NCBI GenBank assembly: GCA_029881725.1
Contig: JAOUMB010000002.1
Location: forward strand, 43,398-107,397
DNA length: 64,000 nt
Reading direction: 5' to 3'
Origin: Nitrospirota bacterium
GTDB taxonomy: Bacteria; Nitrospirota; JACRHL01
Below are positions 24,054-33,253 of this stretch, one piece after another (the first letter of the stretch is position 1; every line of letters starts with the position of its first letter). The position numbers and the translations under genes are program-made. The notes under the pieces are model-generated. The model worked only from the letters and a program-made list of their open reading frames with translations. It did no database searches and was not told the origin of the DNA.

Positions 24054-24994
24054 CCGGAAACCGGCGTCGCACGCGGGCCGACGGGTGCCGCACGGCGCCG
24101 ACGCAGCCCCTCCTGAAACACGGCCAGGAATACCGATGCGACGCCGCCCAGAATCACTGCAACCACGACAATCAGGACGCGTCTGGGTCCGGACGGCCCC
24201 TTTGGGGCCTCGGCCGGGTCCAGCACCCGAAAGGCGAAGTCCTTGCGGGTGTTCACCAGCATCTTTCGGTTGTGCTCCCGGGCCATCAACGCGAACAGGG
24301 ATTGACGCACTTCCATCTCGCGGGTGCGAGCCAGTTCCGCGTTCAGAAATTCCAGGCTGTCGGTGACCCGCTTCATCTCCTGTTCACGGACAAAGGCGTT
24401 CAGATCGGCCACGAGCCAGCGGGCCCAATCAGCCGCCTGATCCGGATCGGTCCACTCCACGGCCACGGTCACCAGACCCGAGTTCTTGTCCACGCGGGTG
24501 GTCAGCACGCCACCCATTGTGAAGCGGGAATAGGCGGCCCAGAATGTTGGGGTGTTTTCCGGGTTGATCCAGTTTCCACGCTCCTTGTCCCACTCGCCCG
24601 GGAACAGGATCGGCATCAACTGATGCCGCTCGATAAACGGCCGGAGAAAGGCGCGTGAGTTGAGTACCGCCAGATACTCCAGGGTGGTCTGGTCTCCGCT
24701 CGGAAACAGCCCGGCCACCGGCAGCAGCCCCCCCAACGCCGCCCCCAGCCCCCCTTGGCGACCCTCCTCCTGACCCGGCGCCAGTAGTGTTTCCGCCGTG
24801 TATGTATCCGGCATAAGCAGGGACAACAGCGCCGCCAGCAGACCGACAAGCACGGCGCTCGCGGCAATCATGATCCGACGGTCCCAGATTACGTGCAGGT
24901 ATTCGAGCAGGTCGATTTCGTCCGGCTGGGGACCATACCCGTAGGACGGCCCGGGAGTCGGGCCAGATGGTTGAGGAGGATTGCTGTCTGTCAT
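24050..24994 (-). CDS. Wzz/chain-length determinant family protein
   Basis: DEIDLLEYLHVIWDRRIMIAASAVLVGLLAALLSLLMPDTYTAETLLAP; C-terminal TM. Confidence 0.87.
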   Translation of the reverse strand: MTDSNPPQPSGPTPGPSYGYGPQPDEIDLLEYLHVIWDRRIMIAASAVLVGLLAALLSLLMPDTYTAETLLAPGQEEGRQGGLGAALGGLLPVAGLFPSGDQTTLEYLAVLNSRAFLRPFIERHQLMPILFPGEWDKERGNWINPENTPTFWAAYSRFTMGGVLTTRVDKNSGLVTVAVEWTDPDQAADWARWLVADLNAFVREQEMKRVTDSLEFLNAELARTREMEVRQSLFALMAREHNRKMLVNTRKDFAFRVLDPAEAPKGPSGPRRVLIVVVAVILGGVASVFLAVFQEGLRRRRAAPVGPRATPVSG

Positions 24995-25515
24995 CAGAAT
25001 GAACCAACGGCCTTCACAGAGACCTCGTCAACGCCCGGAATCAGTAGCACCGCTTCGTTTACTCCCATCGCCAGGCAGACACCGGGCGTTTCAATCTTCA
25101 GGCGGGCACCCGGACCGGGAGCGCTCCGCCTGCGCATTCCCACTCAATGAGCGCAGCCAAGGATCATAGATTGCGTAACCACAAAAGTCCACAAACGACG
25201 GGCGGAGGCCCTGAACACAGGGAGTCGGAGCCAAGCACCTGACCTGCCGTCACTTGTCCCGGACGAAGACATGTGCCCAACGTCCTGGAGCTAAATTCGG
25301 GGGGGGGGGGTGCTGACAAAACCGAAGGCATCGTTAATCTGACGCACTTCGTTGTATGCTCGAGGAGGCAACCCCTACATTCGGACGGGCCCGGAAGCCG
25401 TTGCCGGGGGGGGGTGCCTGTGTGGGTGAGATATCCATTTGGCACGGGAACCAGGGAACGCCCCGGCCTCGCCCCCCACGACGGGTGCGGTGGCTCACTG
25501 CAACTTATTGAAAAT

Positions 25516-25593
25516 TGGCGTCCCCAAGGGGATTCGAACCCCTGTTACCGCCGTGAAAGGGCGGTGTCCTAGGCCAGGCTAGACGATGGGGAC
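25516..25593 (-). tRNA. tRNA-Glu (anticodon TTC), CCA encoded
   Basis: 7-bp acceptor GTCCCCA/TGGGGAC, T-arm GGTTCGAATCC, anticodon loop CTTTCAC, 3' CCA in reverse complement. Confidence 0.95.
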
Positions 25594-25625
25594 GCGCAGG
25601 GCGCGCCACTGGGACGCGGCCGAAA

Positions 25626-25701
<76 letters not shown>

Positions 25702-25768
25702 GCATACCGGTCCGGAAAGTCCGGGGATGGTAACAGGGCGGTCCGCACGGGTCAAGCCGGAATGCGAA

Positions 25769-27235
25769 CTACACCCCCTCCTCTTCCAGGGTCTGCAACT
25801 GATGGTTGATCCCGCGCTGCAAGACTTCGTCGCCCGCCGGATCGATTTCACCCAGCACCTGCACCGCCTGCCCCGGCTTCAGGGTCAGCCGCAGGTAGCG
25901 CGCAAGGTGGAACCTGCCCCAGGGGGCACGCGGCCCCTCCGCCAATAACTGCGAAAGGCGAAAATGGGCCATGGACAGCTCATCGTCCAACGCAATTGCC
26001 CGCTCATAAGCCGCCAGCGCCAAGTCCGCCTCGCCCCTGCGTCGGTGCCACTCCCCCTGCCAGAAGTGCACGCTGGCCCCTTGCGGGTCGGCCGCCTGGG
26101 CCCGCTCCAACATGCCGGCCGCAGCCGCATCCTCCTGACGCACCAGGCATTCCGCCAGCGCCGCCAACGCCATCGCGGACTCCGGGGACTCCCGCACTGC
26201 CTGCTCCAGGAGCGGCCGGGCACGGGACAGGCGCGCGGCGCGCAACGCGGCGTAGCCCTTTTCAAAGGTCCCCTCACCCGGCACGCGCCCATCCACCGCC
26301 CGCGCGGCCAGCCCCGCCTGCAACCGTTGCCACCGCCCCGGATCCCGCGGGGCTGGCCCCTCCCCGCGTCGCTCGATCATCCGTTCCACACGATCGTAAC
26401 GCTCCTCCAGACCGGGGTGGGTGGATAGATAGGTGTACTGGTTTTTGGGTAACACCAGGTGGGCCTGCTGCCGCAACACACCGAAGAAACGCACCAGCCC
26501 CCCCGGCGCATAGTCGGCGTCATACAGGTAGGAAATTCCCGCCACGTCGGCCTCGCGCTCGTTATCGCGGCTGTAGGCCAGTTGCATGGAGGCCGCACCC
26601 GCCAGTGACACCGCCGCTACGGACTCCGAGCGCCCGAGAAGAATCGCCGCCGCCGCCATCAGATCGACGGCGGTGACCTTTTTCTGGTCCTTGAAAAAGT
26701 GGCCGTGGGTAACGTGCGCCACCTCGTGGGCCAGCACCCCGGCCAGTTCCTCCTCATCCCCCAGCCGGCGTAACAGACCGTCAAAAACGAAAATATAGCC
26801 GCCGGGGATGGCAAAGGCATTGGCCTGAGGGTTTTCCACCACAAAGAAGTGATAACTGTCCGGGTCCACCCCCGCGGCCACGGCAATATCGTGACCGATG
26901 GCCCGCACCGTGGCACCCACGTCCTCGTCGGTGTAAAACCGATACCCACCCAGTGCGCTGGCCATGAACGACTTGCCAATCTCCTTGCCGCGCAACACCG
27001 GCCCGGAGGGGGGCGGGCTGCCCGGTTCAGCGTCGGTCGCGGCTGGCTCATCCGACACCGGGCCGGACGCACACCCGGCCAGCACCGCCAGCAGGCAGGT
27101 CATGCGCAGACATCTGAACAACGGGTTTCCGATTGGCACGCTCTCTCCCAACCCCATGCGACGGCTCTCCACCATCATACCCGGTGTAATCGCTCCCCCC
27201 AATCTTTCCCGGAACGGGACAGAATGTTTGCCCAA
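25769..27235 (-). CDS. M48-family metalloprotease with TPR-type C-terminal repeats (BepA/LoiP-like); start uncertain
   Basis: VLAHEVAHVTHGHF (HEXXH), FAIPGGYIFVFDGLL; later Ala-rich repeats. Confidence 0.85.
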   Translation of the reverse strand: MGKHSVPFRERLGGAITPGMMVESRRMGLGESVPIGNPLFRCLRMTCLLAVLAGCASGPVSDEPAATDAEPGSPPPSGPVLRGKEIGKSFMASALGGYRFYTDEDVGATVRAIGHDIAVAAGVDPDSYHFFVVENPQANAFAIPGGYIFVFDGLLRRLGDEEELAGVLAHEVAHVTHGHFFKDQKKVTAVDLMAAAAILLGRSESVAAVSLAGAASMQLAYSRDNEREADVAGISYLYDADYAPGGLVRFFGVLRQQAHLVLPKNQYTYLSTHPGLEERYDRVERMIERRGEGPAPRDPGRWQRLQAGLAARAVDGRVPGEGTFEKGYAALRAARLSRARPLLEQAVRESPESAMALAALAECLVRQEDAAAAGMLERAQAADPQGASVHFWQGEWHRRRGEADLALAAYERAIALDDELSMAHFRLSQLLAEGPRAPWGRFHLARYLRLTLKPGQAVQVLGEIDPAGDEVLQRGINHQLQTLEEEGV

Positions 27236-27283
27236 GCGGCGCGCCTCCCTTAAAATGTTTCATAGTTGAAAAATTGAGTGGAC

Positions 27284-28711
27284 ATGCGACAGCTTACCGA
27301 AGAAAAAATCGACCCGGAGGTCATCCTCAACGCCCTCAACGACGGCGTGGTGACCATTGGCCTGGACCGCCGGGTGCACTACATCAACGAGGCCGCCCTG
27401 CGCATTCTCGGCTATTCCCGCACCGAGGCCCTGGGGGCCGAGTGCAGCCAGGTGATCCGCTGCGCGGCCTGCTCCAGCTCCGAATGCCTGATGGACAGAA
27501 CGCTGGAGACCGGGCAGGACATCCGCTCCTACGACACCTATCTGGTGAACAAGACCGGCCAGCAGGTCCCGATCACCGTCAACGCCACCCTGTTGCGCGA
27601 CGAGGACGGGCAGGTGATCGGCGAGGTGGAGGTGTTCCGCGACATCTCGGAACAGATCAAGCTCACCGAGGAGTTGCACGGCAAATACTCCTTCGGGCGG
27701 ATCATCGGCAAGAACCACCGGATGCAGCAGATTTACGACATCCTGCCATCCATCGCCGCCACCAAGACCACCGTGCTCATCGAGGGGGAAACCGGCACCG
27801 GCAAGGAACTCATCGCCCACGCCCTGCACGAGCACAGCGCGCGCTCCGGCAAGCCGTTCGTCAAGTTCAACTGCGCAGCCCTGGCCGAGGGGGTGCTGGA
27901 AAGCGAACTGTTCGGTCACGTGAAGGGGGCCTTTACTGGCGCCGTGGCCGACAAGAAGGGCCGCTTTGAACTGGCCGACGGCGGCACCATCTTCCTGGAC
28001 GAAATCGGCGATATCTCGCCCGCAACCCAGGTACGGCTGCTGCGTGTACTGCAGGAGGAAGCCTTCGAACCGGTGGGTGGCAACCACACGGTGCGGGTGG
28101 ACGTGCGGGTCATCGCCGCCACCCACCGCGACCTGAAGCAAATGGTCCGCGAAGGCAAATTCCGCGAGGACCTTTACTACCGCCTGCGGGTGGTACCGCT
28201 GCACCTTCCGCCCCTGCGCGAACGGCACGACGACATCCCGGCGCTGATCAACCACTTCCTGTCCGGTTTCAACCAGGAAATGGACAAGGACGTGCGCGAG
28301 GTAAGCCCCGAGGCCATGGACGTGCTGATGAATTACCCCTATCCAGGCAACGTGCGTGAACTGGAAAACATCCTGGAGCACGCCATGGTGCTGTGCCGGG
28401 GAAGCCAACTCACCCTGCACGCCCTGCCCAGCGAGGTGGTGCAAACCCGGCGCGGACTGGTGCAAATCAACACCATTCCGCAGTTGTCACAGCCGCCGGG
28501 CGGGGGCCTGATTGGCGTTGCCGTGCGGCCCTCCGGCCCCACCGGCGACAATCCGCTCAAGCAGGTGGAGCGGGAGGCAATTGTGGGGGTGCTCGATCAG
28601 TGCTCCTGGAAGCTGGGCATGGCCGCTGAGCGTCTGGGCATGAGCCGCACCACCCTGTGGCGCCGGATGAAGGAGTTCGGTATCGACAAGCGCGGCGGCC
28701 ACGCTGCGTGA
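27284..28711 (+). CDS. sigma54-dependent transcriptional activator with N-terminal PAS domain
   Basis: PAS-like N-terminus with [10 protein letters not shown] Cys motif; AAA+ [30 protein letters not shown] (GAFTGA loop), C-terminal Fis HTH. Confidence 0.95.
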   Translation: MRQLTEEKIDPEVILNALNDGVVTIGLDRRVHYINEAALRILGYSRTEALGAECSQVIRCAACSSSECLMDRTLETGQDIRSYDTYLVNKTGQQVPITVNATLLRDEDGQVIGEVEVFRDISEQIKLTEELHGKYSFGRIIGKNHRMQQIYDILPSIAATKTTVLIEGETGTGKELIAHALHEHSARSGKPFVKFNCAALAEGVLESELFGHVKGAFTGAVADKKGRFELADGGTIFLDEIGDISPATQVRLLRVLQEEAFEPVGGNHTVRVDVRVIAATHRDLKQMVREGKFREDLYYRLRVVPLHLPPLRERHDDIPALINHFLSGFNQEMDKDVREVSPEAMDVLMNYPYPGNVRELENILEHAMVLCRGSQLTLHALPSEVVQTRRGLVQINTIPQLSQPPGGGLIGVAVRPSGPTGDNPLKQVEREAIVGVLDQCSWKLGMAAERLGMSRTTLWRRMKEFGIDKRGGHAA

Positions 28712-29544
28712 GCGCCGTCTACCTGACCAAGCGGGCCGAGGTGGCGGTAGCCCACCAGTGCCTGCGCGACGACTGGAATGCGCTGCAGAACGAGGCGGTT
28801 TACGGACTGGAAAGCCGCCCTCACGGCCACAACTACCTGATTGAGGTAACCGTGGCGGGGGAGGTTCGACCGGAATCCGGCATGGTGGTCAACATCAAGG
28901 ACGTAAAGGCCGCCATGGGGGCCGTACTGGCCGATTACGACCACCGCAACCTGAACGGCGACCATCCGGCCTTCGCCCGCCAGGCACCCACCACCGAGCG
29001 GGTGGTGCAACAGATGTGGGCGGACCTGCAAGGCCGCTTGACGGACGGCACCCTGGAGCGGGTACGCCTGTTTGAGAACGAAGACACCTGGTACGAGGCA
29101 CACCGGCCCGGCTCTCCGCTGGCGCCGGGCGTGAAAGCAAGCATGCTGATTACCCGCAGATATACATTCTCCGCCGCCCACCGGCTGCACGCACCGAGCC
29201 TCTCCGAACAGGAGAACCGGGACCTGTTCAGGGATTGCAACAACCCCAACGGGCACGGCCACAACTACACCCTTGAGGTAACCGTCGGCGGCGATGTGGA
29301 CCCGCAAACCGGGCTGGCCACTGACCATCGGGGGCTGGACGAAACCATCCGCAAGGCGGTGGTGGACCGCTACAACTTCCGCAACCTGAACGGCGAGGTT
29401 CCGGAATTTGCGGACCAGGTCACCACGTCGGAGAATATCGTACGAACCATCTGGCAAACCCTGGAGCGGCAACTCGGCGACGGCACCCTGTACCGGATCC
29501 GATTGGGGGAAACCCGCGACAATTATTTTGAATACTATGGATAG
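28708..29544 (+). CDS. tandem-domain 6-pyruvoyltetrahydropterin synthase/QueD-family protein
   Basis: two HGHNY motifs: ESRPHGHNY (28810-28836) and [11 protein letters not shown] (from 29236); GTG start overlaps upstream stop. Confidence 0.9.
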   Translation: MSAVYLTKRAEVAVAHQCLRDDWNALQNEAVYGLESRPHGHNYLIEVTVAGEVRPESGMVVNIKDVKAAMGAVLADYDHRNLNGDHPAFARQAPTTERVVQQMWADLQGRLTDGTLERVRLFENEDTWYEAHRPGSPLAPGVKASMLITRRYTFSAAHRLHAPSLSEQENRDLFRDCNNPNGHGHNYTLEVTVGGDVDPQTGLATDHRGLDETIRKAVVDRYNFRNLNGEVPEFADQVTTSENIVRTIWQTLERQLGDGTLYRIRLGETRDNYFEYYG

Positions 29545-30139
29545 CACCATGAGCGTTCTGGAAAATACCACCGACAGCACCGCCACCCTGGAAACCGCCG
29601 AACTGGTTACCCGCATGCTGCACCTGCTGGGGGAAGACCCGAACCGGGACGGCCTGGTGCGCACCCCGATGCGGGTGGCCAAGTCGCTCCAGTTTCTGAC
29701 CTCCGGCTATCAGGAGGACATCAACGAACTGATCAACGACGCCCTGTTCGACGTGGAATACTCCGAACTGGTGCTGGTGCGCGACATCGACTTTTTCTCC
29801 CTGTGTGAGCATCACATGCTGCCGTTCTACGGCAAGGCCCACGTGGCCTATCTGCCCAACCGGAAGGTTGTGGGACTGTCCAAGCTGCCGCGCATTGTGG
29901 ACGTGTTCTCCCGCCGCCTGCAGGTGCAGGAGCGCCTCACCCAGGATGTGGCGCAAGCCGTACAGGAGGCGGTGAACCCCCACGGGGTGGCGGTGGTGAT
30001 CGAAGCCAATCACCTGTGCATGATGATGCGCGGCGTGGAAAAGCAGAACAGCACCACGGTCACCAGTGCCATGCTCGGCACCTTTAAGGACGACCCCAAG
30101 GCGCGTTCCGAGTTCCTCGACCTGATCCGGCGCAGATAA
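29537..30139 (+). CDS. folE: GTP cyclohydrolase I
   Basis: [64 protein letters not shown]. Confidence 0.97.
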   Translation: MDSTMSVLENTTDSTATLETAELVTRMLHLLGEDPNRDGLVRTPMRVAKSLQFLTSGYQEDINELINDALFDVEYSELVLVRDIDFFSLCEHHMLPFYGKAHVAYLPNRKVVGLSKLPRIVDVFSRRLQVQERLTQDVAQAVQEAVNPHGVAVVIEANHLCMMMRGVEKQNSTTVTSAMLGTFKDDPKARSEFLDLIRRR

Positions 30140-30168
30140 TCCCCCTCCCCCCCAAGCGGAGGCTGTCC

Positions 30169-31458
30169 ATGTTGCAAAGCGCCATTCCGCTGGCCGATGT
30201 GCGCGAGCAGATGGCTGCGTGCATCAAGTGCGCGGCCTGCATGCCCGCCTGCCCCACCTATCGAATTGAACACCGGGAATCCATGGGGCCGCGCGGCCGT
30301 CTGGCCCTCGCGGTCGGACTCCTGGAAGGCACGCTGACCGCCGCCGAGGGCGCCACCCTGCCCATCAGTTCGTGCATCGACTGCCGCGCCTGCGTCCCGG
30401 CCTGCCCCCGCCACATTCGCCTGGACGACGTGTTCTACGCCGCCAAGGCGGAGTTGGCGGCGCAACGGTCCGGTGGCTTTACCAGTTGGGTTATCCGCAA
30501 GGCGGCGCGGGTGATCGTGACCGGCAACCGGTTTCATCGGGTTCTGGCCGCCGGGCGTCTGCTGACCGGCATCTATCGGGGAATCGCCGACACCAGCCCG
30601 GTGGCGCGCCTGCTGCCGTTTTTCCGCAACGGGCGCAAGCGCGTACTGCCGGACATCGTGGTGCGTCCCATGACCGACGACTATGCGGAAGTTGTGGAGC
30701 CGGTGCTCGCCCCCGGCCAGTCGCCAGTGGCCCGGGTGGCGTTCTTCCCCGGCTGCGTCATCAACTTCACCCAGACCGCCATCGGCCACGCCACCGTGCG
30801 GGCATTGACCCGGCTGGGAGTGACCGTGGTGATTCCGAAGCAGGCCCCGTGCTGCGGCATTCCCCTGCTGTCCATTGGCGACCGGGCGGGGGCGAGGCAG
30901 GTGGCCGAAGAGGTGATCCAACGCTATGGCTCGCTGGATGCAGACTGGATCATCACCGCCTGCGCCTCCTGCGGCACCACCCTGCGGGAAACCTACCCGG
31001 ACCTGATGCGAGGCGCCGCCCCTGCCCGGGCGCTGGCGGAGAAGGTCCTGGATGTGAGCGAGTTTATTCACCGCCATACCGACTTCGCGGAACGCGCCGG
31101 ACGCATCACACAGCCGGTCACCTATCATGATCCATGCCACCTGGTGCGCGGCATGGGGGTGACCCGCGAACCACGCGAAATCCTGCGGCAGGTCAGCGAC
31201 GGCCTCATGGAGATGGACGGCGCCGACCGCTGCTGCGGATTCGGGGGCCTGTTCTCCGCCCTGCACTACGACCTGTCCCTGGAAGTGGGGGCCGAAAAAG
31301 CCCGCGCGGTGGCCGCCACCGGAGCGCCGATCGTGGCCACCGGCTGCCCCGGCTGCCAGATGCAGATGACGGACACCCTGAACCGGGAGGGCGTTCCCGC
31401 CCGGGTCCTGCATACGATTGAAGTGCTGGACATGGCGTTGGAGAAGCCCGCCGACTGA
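30169..31458 (+). CDS. glycolate oxidase iron-sulfur subunit-like protein (GlcF family; two 4Fe-4S, two CCG domains)
   Basis: CIKCAACMPACPTYR, CIDCRACVPACP, FFPGCVINF..., APCCGIP, CCGFGG, CPGCQMQ. Confidence 0.87.
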   Translation: MLQSAIPLADVREQMAACIKCAACMPACPTYRIEHRESMGPRGRLALAVGLLEGTLTAAEGATLPISSCIDCRACVPACPRHIRLDDVFYAAKAELAAQRSGGFTSWVIRKAARVIVTGNRFHRVLAAGRLLTGIYRGIADTSPVARLLPFFRNGRKRVLPDIVVRPMTDDYAEVVEPVLAPGQSPVARVAFFPGCVINFTQTAIGHATVRALTRLGVTVVIPKQAPCCGIPLLSIGDRAGARQVAEEVIQRYGSLDADWIITACASCGTTLRETYPDLMRGAAPARALAEKVLDVSEFIHRHTDFAERAGRITQPVTYHDPCHLVRGMGVTREPREILRQVSDGLMEMDGADRCCGFGGLFSALHYDLSLEVGAEKARAVAATGAPIVATGCPGCQMQMTDTLNREGVPARVLHTIEVLDMALEKPAD

Positions 31459-31611
31459 AACGCAAAACGTTCCGAAATGAAACATGCAACCTGAAACACC
31501 CATGAAACCACGGAATGACCAATATATAATTTTATAATACAACGTGTTGTAGCTATCGTTTCACGACATGAAACGCTCTAATTGTTTCAATTTGGAACAC
31601 GAGTTGTTTCA
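31456..31611. promoter_or_regulatory. cluster of TGAAAC/GTTTCA sites
   Basis: TGAAAC at 31456, 31478, 31492, 31503, 31569; GTTTCA at 31558, 31584, 31606; includes dyad GTTTCA-CGACA-TGAAAC (31558-31574). Confidence 0.6.
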
Positions 31612-31755
31612 CAGCGAAACAGGCCAAGCGTTGGCGGGAGGATTTTCCACCGTCATTTCAACGAGTTACCGGCATGCCAGAGCGATGGCACGGAACGTGA
31701 AGTACGTTGTTGTACGCGGTCGGAATATCCGACGCTGTTTTTTAGGAGGTTCAAC

Positions 31756-31950
31756 ATGAACTGCCCGCGCTGCAGCAACACAATGATTGCCGACACCTTC
31801 ACGGATCTGATGGACGACAGTGGCGTGCTGGGCATCACCGCTTGGCGCTGCCTCACATGCGGCGAGGTGGTGGATCCGGTGATTATGGCCAACCGCGCCA
31901 ATCGCCCCGAGCCGTTTGTAAGCAAGTCGCGGAAAAACTGGGGCTCATAA
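31756..31950 (+). CDS. 64-aa zinc-ribbon-like protein of unknown function
   Basis: AGGAGG SD at 31744; MNCPRCSNTM...WRCLTCGEVVDPVIMANR (two CXXC pairs). Confidence 0.8.
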   Translation: MNCPRCSNTMIADTFTDLMDDSGVLGITAWRCLTCGEVVDPVIMANRANRPEPFVSKSRKNWGS

Positions 31951-32081
31951 AGCCCAAACCTTGCCTGTTTACAGCGCAGGGGTTACGATTGCACAACACC
32001 GTTTTGATGTTCGTCCGAGTCCGCACAGTTTCTGATGTGTGCGGAACGGCCTGAAACCACCGAGGGAAGGAGCATACCCCG

Positions 32082-32423
32082 ATGTCCACCGAGACCACCA
32101 CGATCAACGTTACCGAAGCCGCCTCCACCAAGATCAAGGAGCTGCTGGAGAGCGAGAACAAGCAGGACCACGGCATTCGCCTTTCGGTCACCGGTGGCGG
32201 CTGCCACGGCTACCAGTACGGCATGAATTTCGACAACAACATCGGCGAGATGGATCAAGTGATCGAAGCCGCCGGCGTGAAGTTCATCGTCGACGCCATG
32301 AGCATGCCGATGCTGACTGGCGCCCAGGTCGACTACGTGGAGACCATGCAGGGTGCGGGCTTTGCCATCAACAACCCGAACGCCCAGTCCACCTGCGGTT
32401 GCGGCAGCTCCTTCAGCGCCTGA
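32082..32423 (+). CDS. A-type iron-sulfur carrier / HesB-IscA family protein
   Basis: GIRLSVTGGGCHGYQYGM ... STCGCGSSF (three conserved Cys). Confidence 0.9.
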   Translation: MSTETTTINVTEAASTKIKELLESENKQDHGIRLSVTGGGCHGYQYGMNFDNNIGEMDQVIEAAGVKFIVDAMSMPMLTGAQVDYVETMQGAGFAINNPNAQSTCGCGSSFSA

Positions 32424-32480
32424 CCTGGATTAATACGGCCCGCACCCCGGAACGCCGGGGCACGGGAGGGGGGGAACCCG

Positions 32481-32516
32481 AAAGGCCCGCTTCGCCCAGC
32501 GAAGCGGGCCTTTTTG
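32481..32516 (+). terminator. Rho-independent terminator
   Basis: AAAGGCCCGCTTCGC-CCA-GCGAAGCGGGCCTTTTT hairpin plus U-tract. Confidence 0.9.
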
Positions 32517-32555
32517 TATTCCGGCGCCCTCCGTGGCTCATGCTATGATCCGCCC

Positions 32556-32927
32556 ATGCCAACCGACCGCCTGACCATCCACAACATTGCCTTTACCGCC
32601 CCATGCGGGGTATTTTCCGAGGAACGGGAGAGCGGCATGCGCTACCGGGCCGACCTGACCCTGATGATGGACACCTCCACCGCCGCCGCCAGCGACCGAC
32701 TGGAGGACGCAGTGGACTACGCCGCCGTGGCCAAAGCGGTGGTGGAAACCGCCACCGGGGCCGAGCGTTTTCTGGTGGAACGCATGGCGGCGGACATCGC
32801 CGACGTGGTATTGACGCGTTTTGCGCCGGTAATGGAGGTGGATCTGGCGGTCACCAAGGTGGCCCCCCCGGTTCCGGAGATCGGCGGCGGCGTGACCGTA
32901 TCCATCCGCCGCGCCCGCAGCCGGTAG
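32556..32927 (+). CDS. folB: dihydroneopterin aldolase family protein
   Basis: DRLTIHNIAFTAPCGVFSEERESGMRYRADLTLM ... DAVDYAAVAKAV ... FLVERMAADIAD. Confidence 0.85.
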   Translation: MPTDRLTIHNIAFTAPCGVFSEERESGMRYRADLTLMMDTSTAAASDRLEDAVDYAAVAKAVVETATGAERFLVERMAADIADVVLTRFAPVMEVDLAVTKVAPPVPEIGGGVTVSIRRARSR

Positions 32928-33253
32928 CGCCTCACCCCTCCGGCTACGCCATTTGCAACCCGCCGATCTTTAACCGGCCGCGAAATTTTTCGGCGTTTTT
33001 TGCCCTCTCCCGCTTGCAATTAGCAATCGCATTCGTGTATTGGTAGTTATGCGCTAAACAACTACCCTGTGGATCCAGCATGGAGATGCAGGAGTGGGTT
33101 GTTTTGCAACCCGCCATGGACCGGCGGGCGCGCCGATGGGGTGCGATGGGGAAACACGACGTTTCCAAAACACAACCGGGTTTTCAAGTTTCCGCCGCGC
33201 GGTCGTGTGGCCTGCGGACGGTTTACGGGCTTTTTTGTAATTTGGGGCAAGCC

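Noticed and set aside
25164-25572. ORFs across the poly-G intergenic region
   Set aside because: Composition not protein-like and they overlap tRNA-Glu
31684-31702. TGGCACGGAACGTGA as a sigma54 -24/-12 promoter
   Set aside because: -24 half is good but the -12 GC dinucleotide is missing
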